NCBI GenBank assembly: GCA_913063225.1
Contig: CAJXYP010000004.1
Location: forward strand, 1-64,000
Length of the DNA: 64,000 nt
Origin: an uncultured Cellvibrionales bacterium
GTDB lineage: Bacteria; Pseudomonadota; Gammaproteobacteria; Pseudomonadales; GM7GCV1
Direction: 5' to 3'
In this document: positions 54,377 to 64,000 of the stretch, piece by piece
How positions within the stretch are numbered: position 1 is the stretch's first letter
Layout of the letters: every line of letters begins with the position of its first letter
Program-made: the position numbers and the translations under genes
Notes under the pieces: model-generated
Databases searched by the model: none
Told to the model about the DNA's origin: nothing
Seen by the model: only the letters and a program-made list of their open reading frames with translations

Positions 54377-56470
54377 TTACTTTTTCTTTTTAGCTTCCTG
54401 ACGTGCTTTCTCTTCTATGATTACTTTCTCAGCTACCGAGTTCGGGCATGGCAGGTAATGCGCAAATTCCATAGAGAACTGACCGCGGCCAGAAGTCATG
54501 GTACGCAGGCTACCGATATAGCCGAACATTTCTGAAAGAGGAACGTCCGCTTTAATACGAACACCCGTTACGCCTGCTTCTTGGCTTTTGATCATGCCAC
54601 GACGGCGGTTAAGGTCGCCAATAACGTCACCAACGTGATCGTCTGGCGTAAATACGTCGACGTTCATGATTGGTTCAATGATCTGTGGGCCAGCTTTAGG
54701 CATAGATTGGCGGAAGGCACCACGTGAGGCTAGTTCAAAGGCAACCGCCGATGAATCCACGGCATGGAAGCCGCCGTCGTATAGCTCAATGGCAACATCC
54801 AATACTGGGAATCCAGCTAATGGACCTTGTGTCATCATGCCTTTGAAGCCCTTCTCAATAGCTGGGAAGAATTCTTTAGGAACATTTCCGCCGACAACAG
54901 TAGAGGTGAAGATGAAGCCTTCGCCTGGCTCTGCAGGTCCAAGTTTATAGTCGATTTTACCGAACTGACCAGAACCACCAGATTGCTTCTTGTGGGTATA
55001 GCTGTCATCAACTTGCTGAGTGATCGTTTCGCGATAAGCAACCTGAGGCTCACCTACAACTAGATCTACTCCGTAAGTACGGTTAAGAATGTCGACCTTA
55101 ATATCCAAATGCAGCTCACCCATACCCTTAAGGATGGTTTCGCCGGAATCTTCATCAGTCTCAACTCGGAAAGAAGGATCTTCCGCTATCATTTTGCCGA
55201 TTGCGATACCCATTTTCTCGGAGCCGCCTTTATCTTTCGGGGATACCGCAATGGAGATTACTGGTTCCGGGAAGATCATAGGTTCAAGAGTACAAGGATA
55301 TTTTACAGAGCAGAGGGTATGACCTGTTTGCACATTCTTCATGCCAACAATAGCGATGATGTCACCGGCCTGCGCGCGATCGATCTCGTTACGCTCATCC
55401 GCGTGCATCTCTACCATACGTCCAACACGCTCTGTTTTTCCGGTATAGGAATTCAGAATGGTATCGCCTTTGTTTAAGACGCCAGAATAGACGCGAACAA
55501 AGGTTAGGGCGCCAAAACGGTCATCCATAATTTTGAATGCGAGTGCACGAAAAGGCTCGTCAACAGATACCAGCGCAAATTCGCCATTAGGCTCGCCTTC
55601 TTCGTCTGTCAAAGGCTGAGGATCAACCTCGGTTGGGCTGGGCAAATAATCTACAACGGCATCTAGGATCAGTTGAACACCTTTGTTCTTAAAGGCTGAA
55701 CCACAGTAAGTTGGGAATATTTCCATAGTACGCGTACCTATACGGATACAGCGCTTGATGTCTTCAATAGAAGGCTCTTCACCTTCAAGGTAGGCTTCCA
55801 TTACGTCGTCGTCTTGCTCAATGGCAGTTTCGATCAACTTCTCGCGATACTCTTCAACCATATCAACCATGTCAGCTGGAATATCTACAACTTCGTAGTT
55901 TTCAGGCAGGCCAGTCTCATCCCAGACGTAAGCTGTTCGTGTAAGTAGGTCAACTAGGCCCTTAAACTCTTCTTCGACACCAATGGGCAAAACCATAACC
56001 AGTGGGTTCGCACCAAGTACTTTCTCAACTTGACCAACAACGCGCAAGAAGTCTGCACCCATGCGATCGAGTTTATTTACGAAGATGATTCGAGCAACTT
56101 CTGAATCATTTGCATAACGCCAGTTAGTCTCGGACTGAGGCTCAACGCCGCCAGAACCACAGAATACACCTACGCCGCCATCCAGAACCTTCAAGGAACG
56201 GTAAACTTCTACAGTGAAGTCAACGTGTCCTGGGGTATCAATGATGTTGAATCGATGATCTTTCCAGAAGCAGGTAGTGGCGGCGGATTGAATGGTAATA
56301 CCGCGCTCTTGCTCTTGGTCCATAAAGTCAGTGGTTGCCGCACCGTCATGTACTTCGCCGGTTTTATGGATCTTTCCGGTGAGCTTTAGGATGCGTTCAG
56401 TAGTAGTGGTCTTGCCCGCATCAACGTGGGCGAAGATTCCGATATTTCTATATAAGGCTAACTCTGTCAT
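54377..56470 (-). CDS. fusA2: Elongation factor G paralogue (EF-G2)
   Basis: 697 residues. GTPase motifs [14 protein letters not shown] and NKLDR are intact. Compared with the str-operon EF-G, domain IV has the [16 protein letters not shown] variant and the C-terminus ends in Lys-rich KKKK. These features match the second EF-G of Pseudomonas and Vibrio relatives, which translocates more slowly and is thought to have a specialised role. It lies on the minus strand directly upstream of, and divergent from, the S10 operon. No strong ribosome binding site is visible (AGAAAC before ATG). Confidence 0.93.
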   Translation of the reverse strand: MTELALYRNIGIFAHVDAGKTTTTERILKLTGKIHKTGEVHDGAATTDFMDQEQERGITIQSAATTCFWKDHRFNIIDTPGHVDFTVEVYRSLKVLDGGVGVFCGSGGVEPQSETNWRYANDSEVARIIFVNKLDRMGADFLRVVGQVEKVLGANPLVMVLPIGVEEEFKGLVDLLTRTAYVWDETGLPENYEVVDIPADMVDMVEEYREKLIETAIEQDDDVMEAYLEGEEPSIEDIKRCIRIGTRTMEIFPTYCGSAFKNKGVQLILDAVVDYLPSPTEVDPQPLTDEEGEPNGEFALVSVDEPFRALAFKIMDDRFGALTFVRVYSGVLNKGDTILNSYTGKTERVGRMVEMHADERNEIDRAQAGDIIAIVGMKNVQTGHTLCSVKYPCTLEPMIFPEPVISIAVSPKDKGGSEKMGIAIGKMIAEDPSFRVETDEDSGETILKGMGELHLDIKVDILNRTYGVDLVVGEPQVAYRETITQQVDDSYTHKKQSGGSGQFGKIDYKLGPAEPGEGFIFTSTVVGGNVPKEFFPAIEKGFKGMMTQGPLAGFPVLDVAIELYDGGFHAVDSSAVAFELASRGAFRQSMPKAGPQIIEPIMNVDVFTPDDHVGDVIGDLNRRRGMIKSQEAGVTGVRIKADVPLSEMFGYIGSLRTMTSGRGQFSMEFAHYLPCPNSVAEKVIIEEKARQEAKKKK

Positions 56471-56855
56471 GTTTCTAATCGTCGTCTAGTTAGGGTTAAA
56501 AATTGCGGCGGTAGTCTAGAGCATTTTGCGTTTGTAAACCCTATCTATTTCCAATATTTTTGTTCGAGTATTCTATTCACCCGTAAAACGGCAGATTGAA
56601 GCCATAAAGAAGTATTAGAAGCTACATTTATAGGCCTAGTATTGAGCGAGATTTTCTTCTCAAAGGCGCGAGACTAAAAGCGGCTCCCAGCCCTAAAAAT
56701 AAGGGCTTTGCTCCCAGTAAAAATATGCCGATTCTTTGTTGACCTGTAGTGGTCGAATCTATAGAATGCCGCCTCCTTGCTCGGGATGACTGTGAAAACA
56801 GATCATAAAAAACCCGAAAAGCTTTTTAAAACCATTAGTTACTTGGATTTTGTAG
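56471..56855. promoter_or_regulatory. fusA2-rpsJ divergent control region
   Basis: A 385-base gap holding the promoters of the leftward EF-G2 gene and the rightward S10 operon. AGCCCT/AGGGCT (56689-56707) forms a hairpin in the upstream half. A good S10 promoter is described separately. The predicted leader from it to rpsJ is only about 80 bases, shorter than the E. coli S10 leader, so L4-type control is not evident. Confidence 0.5.
56739..56767 (+). promoter_or_regulatory. Promoter of the S10 operon
   Basis: TTGACC at 56739-56744, 17-base spacer, TAGAAT at 56762-56767, then GCCGCCTCC as GC-rich discriminator. The string TAGAATxCCGCCTCC is the same as at 28021 in the tRNA-tuf promoter, which suggests shared stringent control. 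Confidence 0.82.
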
Positions 56856-57167
56856 ATGCAGAGCCAAAATATACGAATTCGTCTAAAGGCATTCGATCAT
56901 CGCCTCATAGATGTATCCACTAAAGAAATCGTGGAAACGGCAAAACGTACTGGTGCAACCGTACGTGGCCCTATCCCTCTGCCTACTCGTAAAGAGAAGT
57001 TCACCATTCTGATTTCGCCGCATGTTAATAAGGATGCGCGAGATCAATATGAGATACGAACTCACAAGCGACTATTGGATATTGTTGACCCAACTGAAAA
57101 GACGGTCGACGCATTAATGAATCTTGATCTAGCGGCTGGCGTAGAAGTTCAAATCAGCTTGGGTTAA
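56856..57167 (+). CDS. rpsJ: 30S ribosomal protein S10
   Basis: 103 residues: [14 protein letters not shown] at the start and the [20 protein letters not shown]-terminal half. S10 binds the 30S head and, with NusB, takes part in antitermination. First gene of the S10-spc operon. The ribosome binding site before ATG 56856 is weak (TTGGAT). Confidence 0.98.
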   Translation: MQSQNIRIRLKAFDHRLIDVSTKEIVETAKRTGATVRGPIPLPTRKEKFTILISPHVNKDARDQYEIRTHKRLLDIVDPTEKTVDALMNLDLAAGVEVQISLG

Positions 57168-57272
57168 GTCTTAAATAAAAAACCGCCCTGATTAATTTTG
57201 AGATGGGCTGTGTAACGTTCTGAAATGGACGGCCATAGCGGGTAATAGCCCCGTACACGAAGAGGAAGAAAG

Positions 57273-57911
57273 ATGACAACAGGTATAGTCGGCCGCAAGA
57301 GTGGCATGACACGTATTTTCGCAGACGACGGGCGTTCTATTCCTGTCACTGTCGTTGAGGCGGCTCCGAATCGTATTACGCAGGTTAAGACTGCTGATAC
57401 TGATGGGTACTCCGCTATTCAGGTTACAACCGGTGAGCGTCGGGCTTCGCGCGTTACTAAATCCCAGGCAGGTCTCTTCGCTAAAGCAGATGTAGATGCT
57501 GGGCGCGGCCTTTGGGAACTCCGAATTGAAGATGAATCTGCTTTTGAAGTTGGCGGCAACGTTACTGTTGAAAGCTTCGAAGAAGGTCAGATCGTCGACG
57601 TAACAGGTATTTCAAAGGGTAAAGGTTTCGCCGGCGTTATTAAGCGTTGGAACTTTGCCATGCAAGACGCTACCCATGGCAACTCAGTTTCTCACCGTGC
57701 ACCTGGTTCTATTGGTCAAAACCAAACCCCAGGTCGTGTATTTAAAGGTAAGAAAATGGCCGGTCATATGGGTGCAGAGCAAGTTACTGTGCAAAACCTC
57801 GAAGTTGTTCGGGTTGATGCAGAGCGTAACTTATTGCTCATCAAGGGTTCCGTACCGGGTATGCCCGGCGGTGACGTAATCGTTCGCTCTGCTGTTAAAG
57901 CAAAAGCTTAA
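57273..57911 (+). CDS. rplC: 50S ribosomal protein L3
   Basis: 212 residues, with [13 protein letters not shown] at the start and the loop [20 protein letters not shown]3 nucleates the 50S subunit near the peptidyl-transferase centre. GAGGAAG precedes the ATG. It comes 105 bases after rpsJ, the longest gap in this operon. Confidence 0.98.
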   Translation: MTTGIVGRKSGMTRIFADDGRSIPVTVVEAAPNRITQVKTADTDGYSAIQVTTGERRASRVTKSQAGLFAKADVDAGRGLWELRIEDESAFEVGGNVTVESFEEGQIVDVTGISKGKGFAGVIKRWNFAMQDATHGNSVSHRAPGSIGQNQTPGRVFKGKKMAGHMGAEQVTVQNLEVVRVDAERNLLLIKGSVPGMPGGDVIVRSAVKAKA

Positions 57912-57929
57912 TCCCGAGGTTCGGAACGA

Positions 57930-58547
57930 ATGGAACTTAGTATCGCAGCAGTCAAAGGCTCCGCCGGCACAATAGAAGTGTCTGAAGGAACTTTTGGAAC
58001 ACAATATAACCAAGATTTGGTGCACCAAGCAGTAGTTGCCTTCTCGGCAAATGCTCGTCAGAGCACCAAAGCACAAAAAACACGATCTGAAGTACGTGGC
58101 GGTGGCAAAAAGCCATGGCGTCAAAAAGGTACTGGTCGCGCAAGAGCGGGAACTATCCGCAGTCCAATTTGGCGTGGTGGTGGTCAAACTTTTGCGGCAC
58201 GTCCTGATCGTAATCACTCTCAAAAGCTTAACAAGAAGATGTATCGCGCTGCGATGCGGTCAATATTGTCAGAGCTAGCTCGCCAAGAGCGTCTAGTTGT
58301 TGTTAAAGACTTTGATTTAGATGAGCCTAAAACTAAAAGCCTGATCGCTAAGCTTAATGATTTTGGTATGAGTGATGCGCTGATCGTTTCAGAGACGGTA
58401 AGCGACAATCTATATTTGTCATCGCGCAATCTGCACAAGGTTGACGTTCGTGTTGCCGGAGCTGTTGACCCAGTTAGCTTGCTTCGCCACGAAAAAGTAT
58501 TGGTGACTGTGCCAGCGCTTAAGCAATTTGAGGAGCTACTGGGATGA
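57930..58547 (+). CDS. rplD: 50S ribosomal protein L4
   Basis: 205 residues; the extended loop with [29 protein letters not shown] lines the exit tunnel. In E. coli it represses the S10 operon. Its stop overlaps the start of rplW by four bases (ATGA). Confidence 0.98.
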   Translation: MELSIAAVKGSAGTIEVSEGTFGTQYNQDLVHQAVVAFSANARQSTKAQKTRSEVRGGGKKPWRQKGTGRARAGTIRSPIWRGGGQTFAARPDRNHSQKLNKKMYRAAMRSILSELARQERLVVVKDFDLDEPKTKSLIAKLNDFGMSDALIVSETVSDNLYLSSRNLHKVDVRVAGAVDPVSLLRHEKVLVTVPALKQFEELLG

Positions 58548-58840
58548 ACCAGGAAAGACTACTAACACTGATCAAGCGCCCGGTAATTACCGAAAAAGCC
58601 GCTATTGCTGCAGAAGTAGCAAATCAGTACGTATTTCGTGTTGACGGAAGTGCTACTAAACCTGAAATCAAAGCGGCTGTTGAAGCAGTATTTGAAGTAA
58701 CGGTTGAAAGCGTCCGTGTGCTAAACACTAAAGGTAAGACCAAGCGCACTAAAACTGGTCTTGGAAAACGCAGCGATTGGAAAAAGGCTTACGTTAAGCT
58801 CGCTACCGGTCAGCAAATTGATTACACAGCGACTGTATAA
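58544..58840 (+). CDS. rplW: 50S ribosomal protein L23
   Basis: 98 residues: [12 protein letters not shown] near the start and the loop [19 protein letters not shown]23 sits at the tunnel exit and docks SRP and trigger factor. Translationally coupled to rplD, and 12 bases before rplB. Confidence 0.98.
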   Translation: MNQERLLTLIKRPVITEKAAIAAEVANQYVFRVDGSATKPEIKAAVEAVFEVTVESVRVLNTKGKTKRTKTGLGKRSDWKKAYVKLATGQQIDYTATV

Positions 58841-58852
58841 GGGTTATTAGAA

Positions 58853-59677
58853 ATGCCAGTCCTTAAGAGAAAGCCCACGTCATCCGGTCGTCGCCACGTA
58901 GTTAGTGTCGTACACACGGATCTGCATAAAGGTAAGCCTTACGCTCCATTGCTCGAGAAGTTGAGCAAGTCAGGCGGACGTAACAATAATGGCCGTATCA
59001 CTACGCGTCATATTGGTGGTGGACACAAGCAGCATTACCGAATTATTGATTTCAAGCGCAACAAAGATAGCATTCCAGCTACCGTTGAGCGTATTGAATA
59101 TGATCCAAACAGAACAGCGCTTATTGCTTTGATCTGTTACGCCGATGGTGAGAAGAAATACATCATCGCGCCCAAAGGCGTTAAAGCTGGCGATGTTTTG
59201 CAGAACGGTCGTTCTGCACCCATCAAAGCCGGTAATACACTGCCTTTGAGAAATATACCCGTTGGTAGTGTTGTGCACTGTATCGAAATGAAAGTCGGTA
59301 AAGGCGCACAGATTGCTCGCAGTGCCGGAGCGTCAGTTCAGCTGGTAGCTCGCGAGGGCGCCCACGTTACGCTTCGATTGAGAAGCGGCGAAATGAGAAA
59401 AGTATTGGCAGATTGCCGAGCTACTCTAGGTGAAGTTTCAAACTCTGAGCACAGTTTGCGCTCATTGGGTAAAGCTGGCGCAAAGCGCTGGCGTGGTGTT
59501 CGTCCAACCGTTCGCGGCGTGGCCATGAACCCAGTAGATCACCCGCATGGTGGTGGTGAAGGTCGCACATCTGGTGGCCGTCATCCAGTATCTCCTTGGG
59601 GTACACCAACTAAAGGTTATAAGACTCGTAAGAATAAACGTACTGATCAGTACATTGTTCGGTCGCGTAGTCGTTAA
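58853..59677 (+). CDS. rplB: 50S ribosomal protein L2
   Basis: 274 residues with [17 protein letters not shown] near the start, the OB-fold and SH3-like domains, and the conserved [21 protein letters not shown] loop at the peptidyl-transferase centre. Required for subunit association and peptide bond formation. Confidence 0.99.
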   Translation: MPVLKRKPTSSGRRHVVSVVHTDLHKGKPYAPLLEKLSKSGGRNNNGRITTRHIGGGHKQHYRIIDFKRNKDSIPATVERIEYDPNRTALIALICYADGEKKYIIAPKGVKAGDVLQNGRSAPIKAGNTLPLRNIPVGSVVHCIEMKVGKGAQIARSAGASVQLVAREGAHVTLRLRSGEMRKVLADCRATLGEVSNSEHSLRSLGKAGAKRWRGVRPTVRGVAMNPVDHPHGGGEGRTSGGRHPVSPWGTPTKGYKTRKNKRTDQYIVRSRSR

Positions 59678-59702
59678 TCGGATATAGGAAGAGAGAGCAG
59701 AT

Positions 59703-59975
59703 ATGGCGCGTTCGCTATTAAAAGGTCCATTTATTGATCTTCACCTTCTGAAGAAGGTAGAGGTTGCAGCTGAGAAAAATGATCGCAAGCCGATCAAGAC
59801 TTGGTCGCGTCGATCAACAGTTATTCCGGAAATGGTTGGTTTGACCATTGCCGTGCACAACGGGCGTCAACACATCCCTGTGCTGATCAACGAAGAGATG
59901 GTAGGGCACAAGCTGGGTGAATTCGCAGCTACTCGTACCTACCGCGGCCACGTAGCCAATAAGCAGGCGAGGTAA
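59703..59975 (+). CDS. rpsS: 30S ribosomal protein S19
   Basis: 90 residues, [19 protein letters not shown] and the conserved [19 protein letters not shown]. Located at the 30S head with S13. GGAAGAGAGAG lies ahead of the ATG; six bases separate it from rplV. Confidence 0.98.
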   Translation: MARSLLKGPFIDLHLLKKVEVAAEKNDRKPIKTWSRRSTVIPEMVGLTIAVHNGRQHIPVLINEEMVGHKLGEFAATRTYRGHVANKQAR

Positions 59976-59981
59976 GAAACG

Positions 59982-60329
59982 ATGGAAGTTGCAGCAAAAC
60001 TTAGCGGCGCTCGTCTTTCGGCACAGAAAGCTAGACTCGTTGCCGATCAGATTCGTGGCAAACACGTTGAACAGGCTCTGGATATTCTTGAGTACAGCCC
60101 TAAAAAAGCGGCTGGCCTTATTAAGAAGATTCTCGAGTCGGCTATTGCTAACGCAGAGCACAACGAAGGCGCGGACGTTGACGAACTTAAGGTATCTACT
60201 ATTTTTGTAGACGAAGCATTCACGATGAAGCGAATCAAGCCACGTGCTAAAGGCCGTGCTGATCGCGTACTCAAGCGTAACTGCCACATCACTGTAAAAG
60301 TGGCGGACGAATCAGGAGCGGGAGCTTAA
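59982..60329 (+). CDS. rplV: 50S ribosomal protein L22
   Basis: 115 residues with [18 protein letters not shown] and the tunnel hairpin [19 protein letters not shown]. It lines the peptide exit tunnel beside L4. Three bases separate it from rpsC. Confidence 0.98.
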   Translation: MEVAAKLSGARLSAQKARLVADQIRGKHVEQALDILEYSPKKAAGLIKKILESAIANAEHNEGADVDELKVSTIFVDEAFTMKRIKPRAKGRADRVLKRNCHITVKVADESGAGA

Positions 60330-60332
60330 CTA

Positions 60333-61028
60333 ATGGGTCAAAAAGTTCATCCAACAGGTATGCGTCTCGGGATTGTTAAAAATCACGAGTCAGTATGGTA
60401 CGCCGAAGGTTCAGACTACGCAGACAAACTTCACGTTGACTTAGCCGTTCGTGACCATATAAAAAGCAAGCTCTCACACGCTTCGGTAAGCCGTGTTGAG
60501 ATAGAGCGACCTTCGCAGTCCGCTCGCATCACCATCTTTACTGCTCGACCGGGTGTGGTTATCGGTAAAAGAGGCGAAGACGTAGACGTATTGCGCAAAG
60601 AAGTTACTGAAATGATGGGTGTGCCAGTGCATATCAACATCGAAGAAGTTCGTAAGCCTGATTTGGACGCCGCTTTGGCCGCCCAGAGTGTTGCTTCTCA
60701 GTTGGAGCGTCGCGTTATGTTTCGACGCGCCATGAAGCGCACTGTACAAAACGCCATGCGTGGCGGTGCAAAAGGTGTACGAATTCAAGTTGGTGGACGT
60801 CTTGGCGGTGCTGAGATTGCTCGAACTGAATGGTATCGCGAAGGCCGAGTGCCTCTGCATACCCTCAGGGCAGACATCGACTATGCAACAGCGGAAGCTC
60901 TGACTACTTACGGCATTATTGGCGTAAAGATTTGGATCTTTAAAGGCGAAATTATTGGTGCTGACGCACAGGCAGAGGCTGCTGGTAAAGCAAACGCCAA
61001 ACCTGCTCGTTCAGGGCAGCAGAAGTAG
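60333..61028 (+). CDS. rpsC: 30S ribosomal protein S3
   Basis: 231 residues. [14 protein letters not shown] start, a KH domain with [18 protein letters not shown], and the C-terminal [14 protein letters not shown]. It forms part of the mRNA entry channel and its helicase activity. Confidence 0.98.
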   Translation: MGQKVHPTGMRLGIVKNHESVWYAEGSDYADKLHVDLAVRDHIKSKLSHASVSRVEIERPSQSARITIFTARPGVVIGKRGEDVDVLRKEVTEMMGVPVHINIEEVRKPDLDAALAAQSVASQLERRVMFRRAMKRTVQNAMRGGAKGVRIQVGGRLGGAEIARTEWYREGRVPLHTLRADIDYATAEALTTYGIIGVKIWIFKGEIIGADAQAEAAGKANAKPARSGQQK

Positions 61029-61039
61029 GAGATTGATTG

Positions 61040-61453
61040 ATGCTGCAACCTAAGAGAACAAAATATAAAAAGATGCATAAAGGTCGCAATCGCGGTCTGG
61101 CGCATCGCGGCTCGAAAGTGAGCTTTGGTGAATACGCGTTGAAATCTACCGCTCGCGGTCGTATTACAGCTCGACAAATCGAAGCAGCACGTCGTGCTAT
61201 GACTCGTCACATCAAGCGTGGCGGAAAAATCTGGATTCGTGTATTCCCAGACAAGCCCATTACCAAAAAGCCTCTCGAAGTTCGTATGGGTAAAGGTAAA
61301 GGTGCTGTTGAGTACTGGGTATGCCAGATACGTCCAGGCAAAGTACTTTATGAAATGGAAGGTGTTCCGGAAGATATTGCGCGCGAAGCTTTTGAGCTTG
61401 CTGCTAGAAAACTTCCACTAAAGACTGCCTTCGTTAAACGGTCGGTGATGTAA
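61040..61453 (+). CDS. rplP: 50S ribosomal protein L16
   Basis: 137 residues from the ATG at 61040 ([11 protein letters not shown]); the TTG at 61037 gives an extra Met and is less likely. GNRGLAHRG-like [17 protein letters not shown] is visible. It organises the A site and binds 5S rRNA neighbours. It overlaps rpmC by one base (TAATG). Confidence 0.98.
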   Translation: MLQPKRTKYKKMHKGRNRGLAHRGSKVSFGEYALKSTARGRITARQIEAARRAMTRHIKRGGKIWIRVFPDKPITKKPLEVRMGKGKGAVEYWVCQIRPGKVLYEMEGVPEDIAREAFELAARKLPLKTAFVKRSVM

Positions 61454-61644
61454 TGAATACAAGTGAATTGGCAGCTAAATCAGTTGAAGATCTGCAAGCA
61501 GACTTACTTCAGCTTCGTAGAGAGCAGCTCAAGTACCGAATTCAGCAGTCTACTGGGCAGATGAGTCAGTCTCATGTGATCCGCCAGGCGCGCCGCGATG
61601 TGGCGAGAATTAAAACTGTGCTGGCGCAGAAGGCAGGAGAATAA
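61453..61644 (+). CDS. rpmC: 50S ribosomal protein L29
   Basis: 63 residues, all helical, with [19 protein letters not shown] and [16 protein letters not shown]. It lies at the tunnel exit. Coupled to rplP by the shared A, two bases before rpsQ. Confidence 0.97.
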   Translation: MNTSELAAKSVEDLQADLLQLRREQLKYRIQQSTGQMSQSHVIRQARRDVARIKTVLAQKAGE

Positions 61645-61646
61645 TT

Positions 61647-61913
61647 ATGACTGAAGCAGCGAATCTAGCCCGAACTGTTACTGGCAAAGTTGTCAGTAAC
61701 AAGATGGATAAAACCATTACGGTTCAAATCGTTCGTAAGGTAAAGCATCCGGTGTATGGCAAGTACATGATTAAGTCTACCAAGCTACATGCGCATGATG
61801 CAGACAACCAATGTCGCGAAGGCGATTTGGTAACCGTAGCGGAAAGTCGTCCACTGTCTAAAACCAAGACTTGGACATTAGTTAACATTGAGGAGCGCGC
61901 GATCGAGATCTAG
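61647..61913 (+). CDS. rpsQ: 30S ribosomal protein S17
   Basis: 88 residues, OB-fold, with [32 protein letters not shown] and [12 protein letters not shown] primary 16S rRNA binder in the 30S body. GGAGA lies ahead of the start. Confidence 0.98.
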   Translation: MTEAANLARTVTGKVVSNKMDKTITVQIVRKVKHPVYGKYMIKSTKLHAHDADNQCREGDLVTVAESRPLSKTKTWTLVNIEERAIEI

Positions 61914-61943
61914 TCGTTTACGACCTCTCGAAGAGCTAAAAGC

Positions 61944-62312
61944 ATGATCCAAACAGAAAGTTATCTAGAAGTTGCAGACAATTCAGGCGCCCGGCGCGTG
62001 ATGTGTATCAAAGTATTGGGCGGTTCACACCGACGATACGCCCGTGTTGGTGACATTATTAAGGTCACTGTTAAGGAAGCGATTCCACGCGGTAAAGTTA
62101 AGAAGGGCCAGGTATTGGACGCAGTTGTAGTACGCACCAGAAAAGGTGTTCGTCGTCCAGACGGTTCTTCAATCTGCTTTGACGACAATGCGGCGGTTCT
62201 TTTGAACGCGCAAAAAGCGCCAATCGGTACCCGTATTTTTGGGCCGGTAACGCGAGAACTACGTGGCGAGCAATTTATGCGAATTATTTCGCTAGCTCCC
62301 GAAGTGATTTAG
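61944..62312 (+). CDS. rplN: 50S ribosomal protein L14
   Basis: 122 residues: [27 protein letters not shown] is a near-invariant N-terminus; [13 protein letters not shown] follows. It forms an inter-subunit bridge. It starts the spc part of the operon, 30 bases after rpsQ, with no promoter I can see. Confidence 0.99.
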   Translation: MIQTESYLEVADNSGARRVMCIKVLGGSHRRYARVGDIIKVTVKEAIPRGKVKKGQVLDAVVVRTRKGVRRPDGSSICFDDNAAVLLNAQKAPIGTRIFGPVTRELRGEQFMRIISLAPEVI

Positions 62313-62321
62313 GAAGGCATC

Positions 62322-62642
62322 ATGGGCATCAAAATTAAACGCGATGACGAAGTAGTTGTTATTGCCGGAAGAGACAAAGGCAAGCGCGGTAAAGTTCAGA
62401 AAATTCTGGACGATGGCCGTCTGATTGTCACTGGTGTGCATATGATCAAAAAGCACCAAAAGCCAAACCCTCAGGCAGAAATACCTGGTGGGATTATTGA
62501 AAAAGAAGCACCTATCCAAGTAAGTAATATTGCTATTTGGAACAGTGCAGAATCGAAAGCAGACCGTGTTGGTTTTAAAAATTTGGAAGATGGTAAAAAA
62601 GTCCGAATCTTTAAATCTACGGGCGAGCTCGTAAGCGCCTGA
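62322..62642 (+). CDS. rplX: 50S ribosomal protein L24
   Basis: 106 residues with a KOW motif ([21 protein letters not shown]) and [18 protein letters not shown]. An assembly initiator near the tunnel exit. AGGAAGG lies ahead of its start. Confidence 0.98.
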   Translation: MGIKIKRDDEVVVIAGRDKGKRGKVQKILDDGRLIVTGVHMIKKHQKPNPQAEIPGGIIEKEAPIQVSNIAIWNSAESKADRVGFKNLEDGKKVRIFKSTGELVSA

Positions 62643-62657
62643 GGAAGGTAAATACAA

Positions 62658-63197
62658 ATGGCAGCCTTTAGAGATTTTTACAAAAACGAAGTAGTACCCA
62701 AGCTCCGCGAAGAGCTGAAGGTAAATAACGACATGGAGATCCCAAAGATCACCAAGATCACTATCAACATGGGTGTTGGTGAGGCTCTGGGCGATAAGAA
62801 GATTCTTGAAAATGCCGTTAAAGAACTTGAAGCAATTGCTGGTCAGAAGCCGGTAATTACTAAAGCTCGACGTTCTGTTGCTGGATTTAAGGTGCGTGAA
62901 GGTTGGCCTATCGGTTGTAAGGTAACTTTACGTTCAGAACGTATGTACGAATTCTTGGAGCGTTTAGTAGCTATCGCTATTCCACGTATCCGTGACTTCC
63001 GTGGAATTAGCCCAAAGCAATTCGACGGCCGAGGAAATTTCTCAATGGGTGTGACTGAGCAAATCATTTTCCCTGAGATCGAGTACGACAAAATTGATGC
63101 ACTGCGTGGATTGGATATATGTATTACCACATCAGCGCGTAACGATGACGAAGGTCGCGCTCTGTTGCGTGCCTTTAACTTCCCACTAAGGGGTTAA
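62658..63197 (+). CDS. rplE: 50S ribosomal protein L5
   Basis: 179 residues: [37 protein letters not shown] and [21 protein letters not shown]5 binds 5S rRNA and contacts the P-site tRNA. Seven bases before rpsN. Confidence 0.99.
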   Translation: MAAFRDFYKNEVVPKLREELKVNNDMEIPKITKITINMGVGEALGDKKILENAVKELEAIAGQKPVITKARRSVAGFKVREGWPIGCKVTLRSERMYEFLERLVAIAIPRIRDFRGISPKQFDGRGNFSMGVTEQIIFPEIEYDKIDALRGLDICITTSARNDDEGRALLRAFNFPLRG

Positions 63198-63204
63198 GCA
63201 AAGC

Positions 63205-63510
63205 ATGGCTAAGAAGAGCATGGTTATGCGCGAAAACAAGCGCACCAAGTTGGTCGCCAAGTACGCCGAAAAGCGTCAGGCACTTAAGGCCACTATTAAG
63301 GATCCAAAAGCTAGCGATGAAGATCGTTGGCAAGCACAGTTGAGTCTGCAGGCGTTGCCGCGTGACTCTAGTGCATCTCGCGGTCGTCGTCGTTGCCACA
63401 TTACTGGTCGGCCACACGGCGTTTATCGAAAATTTGGTCTCTGCAGAAATAAACTGCGAGAGCACGCCATGCTTGGACAAGTTCCTGGCGTTGTTAAATC
63501 TAGCTGGTAG
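63205..63510 (+). CDS. rpsN: 30S ribosomal protein S14 (zinc-independent form)
   Basis: 101 residues: [13 protein letters not shown] and [19 protein letters not shown]. It is the long C-minus type without the four zinc Cys. It lies in the 30S head. Six bases before rpsH. Confidence 0.98.
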   Translation: MAKKSMVMRENKRTKLVAKYAEKRQALKATIKDPKASDEDRWQAQLSLQALPRDSSASRGRRRCHITGRPHGVYRKFGLCRNKLREHAMLGQVPGVVKSSW

Positions 63511-63516
63511 GGCGAT

Positions 63517-63909
63517 ATGAGTTTACAAGATCCATTAGCAGATATGCTGACTCGAATCCGTAACGCACAGGCGCGTAATACTCCTGTTGTGAAGATGCCT
63601 TCTTCTAAGTTGAAGGTATCTGTAGCGGAAGTACTAAAAAGCGAAGGTTATATAACTGACCTTTCAGTAGAAGAGGGCGCTAAGCCAATTCTTTCTGTGA
63701 CTTTGAAGTACCACAAGTCAAAAGGCGTAATTGAAGAAATTAGCCGAGTTAGTCGTCCGGGCCTACGTGCTTATAAAGGCACTGGCGCACTTCCGAAAGT
63801 ACGCAGCGGTTTGGGAGTGGCGATCGTTTCCACTAGCCATGGCGTAATGACAGATCGTGCAGCACGATCACTGGGTGTCGGCGGCGAAGTCCTCTGCACC
63901 GTATTTTAA
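63517..63909 (+). CDS. rpsH: 30S ribosomal protein S8
   Basis: 130 residues: [16 protein letters not shown] and the C-terminal [23 protein letters not shown]. In E. coli it represses the spc operon by binding the rplE start. I see no obvious copy of the S8 site but did not fold the RNA. Confidence 0.98.
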   Translation: MSLQDPLADMLTRIRNAQARNTPVVKMPSSKLKVSVAEVLKSEGYITDLSVEEGAKPILSVTLKYHKSKGVIEEISRVSRPGLRAYKGTGALPKVRSGLGVAIVSTSHGVMTDRAARSLGVGGEVLCTVF

Positions 63910-63921
63910 CGAGCCAACATC

Positions 63922-64000
63922 ATGTCAAGAATTGCAAGTAATCCTGTAGTGCTTCCAGCTGGCGTAGAAGTCAAGCTGAATGCAGATCAGGTATCGATTA
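63922..64000 (+). CDS. rplF: 50S ribosomal protein L6 (5' part only)
   Basis: The first 26 codons, MSRIASNPVVLPAGVEVKLN, match the start of L6, and the window ends inside the gene. It follows rpsH by 12 bases, the expected position in the spc operon. Confidence 0.95.
   Translation, partial: MSRIASNPVVLPAGVEVKLNADQVSI

Noticed and set aside
54377-56470. EF-G2 as a gene-conversion partner of the str-operon EF-G
   Set aside because: The two proteins differ throughout, so they are old paralogues, unlike the two tuf genes.
46748-56855. Integrated mobile island in the str-S10 gap
   Set aside because: No integrase, transposase, phage gene or flanking direct repeat was found, and base composition by eye is like the surroundings.

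Overview
The window looks like chromosomal DNA of a marine-type gammaproteobacterium. The RNA polymerase, ribosomal and EF-Tu proteins resemble those of Pseudomonas and its relatives. The order tRNA-Thr, Tyr, Gly, Thr, tuf, tRNA-Trp, secE, nusG, rplKAJL, rpoBC, rpsL, rpsG, fusA, tuf is the classical gammaproteobacterial one. The many DUF6152 secreted proteins, the TonB receptor and the c-heme-fused oxidase suggest an aerobic heterotroph of the OM60/SAR92/Cellvibrionales kind. The genus-level placement is inference.

Region 1 (about 1 to 25 kb) is accessory and largely concerned with envelope and respiration. It holds secreted hypothetical proteins, a DUF6152 protein, a seven-repeat beta-propeller-like protein, and a diheme cytochrome c paired with a beta-trefoil-like secreted protein. 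These are followed by a metallo-beta-lactamase-fold/DUF4159 operon and a cytochrome c oxidase operon: subunit II fused to two c-type hemes, subunit I, two different subunit III genes, and subunit IV. Next come a lipoprotein amidohydrolase, two long DUF6152 proteins, a cupin gene broken by an in-frame stop, a TPR protein with a Met-rich stretch, and a TonB-dependent receptor. The region ends with a second cytochrome/trefoil pair and a YciI-like gene whose signal peptide contains an in-frame stop.

Region 2 (about 25 to 46.7 kb) is the housekeeping core: an unknown secreted protein, coaX, a SPOR-like protein, four tRNAs, tuf, tRNA-Trp, secE-nusG, rplKAJL-rpoBC, then rpsL-rpsG-fusA-tuf. The two tuf genes are identical as DNA over about 1.2 kb.

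Region 3 (46.7 to 56.5 kb) separates the str operon from the S10 operon, which adjoin in many bacteria. It carries yceI and an LptE-like lipoprotein gene, each preceded by the same 61-bp dyad element, then three more DUF6152 genes, an SbtA-type transporter/SDR/methyltransferase operon, and a second EF-G gene on the minus strand.

Region 4 (56.7 kb to the end) is the S10-spc operon from rpsJ to the first codons of rplF. Intrinsic terminators, three GC-discriminator promoters and an rplJ leader with a long-range helix are visible. The most unusual features are the duplicated diheme cytochrome/trefoil pair homologous to the oxidase-fused heme domains, the six DUF6152 paralogues, the repeated 61-bp element, the EF-hand insertion in the metallo-beta-lactamase protein, and two nonsense-interrupted genes.
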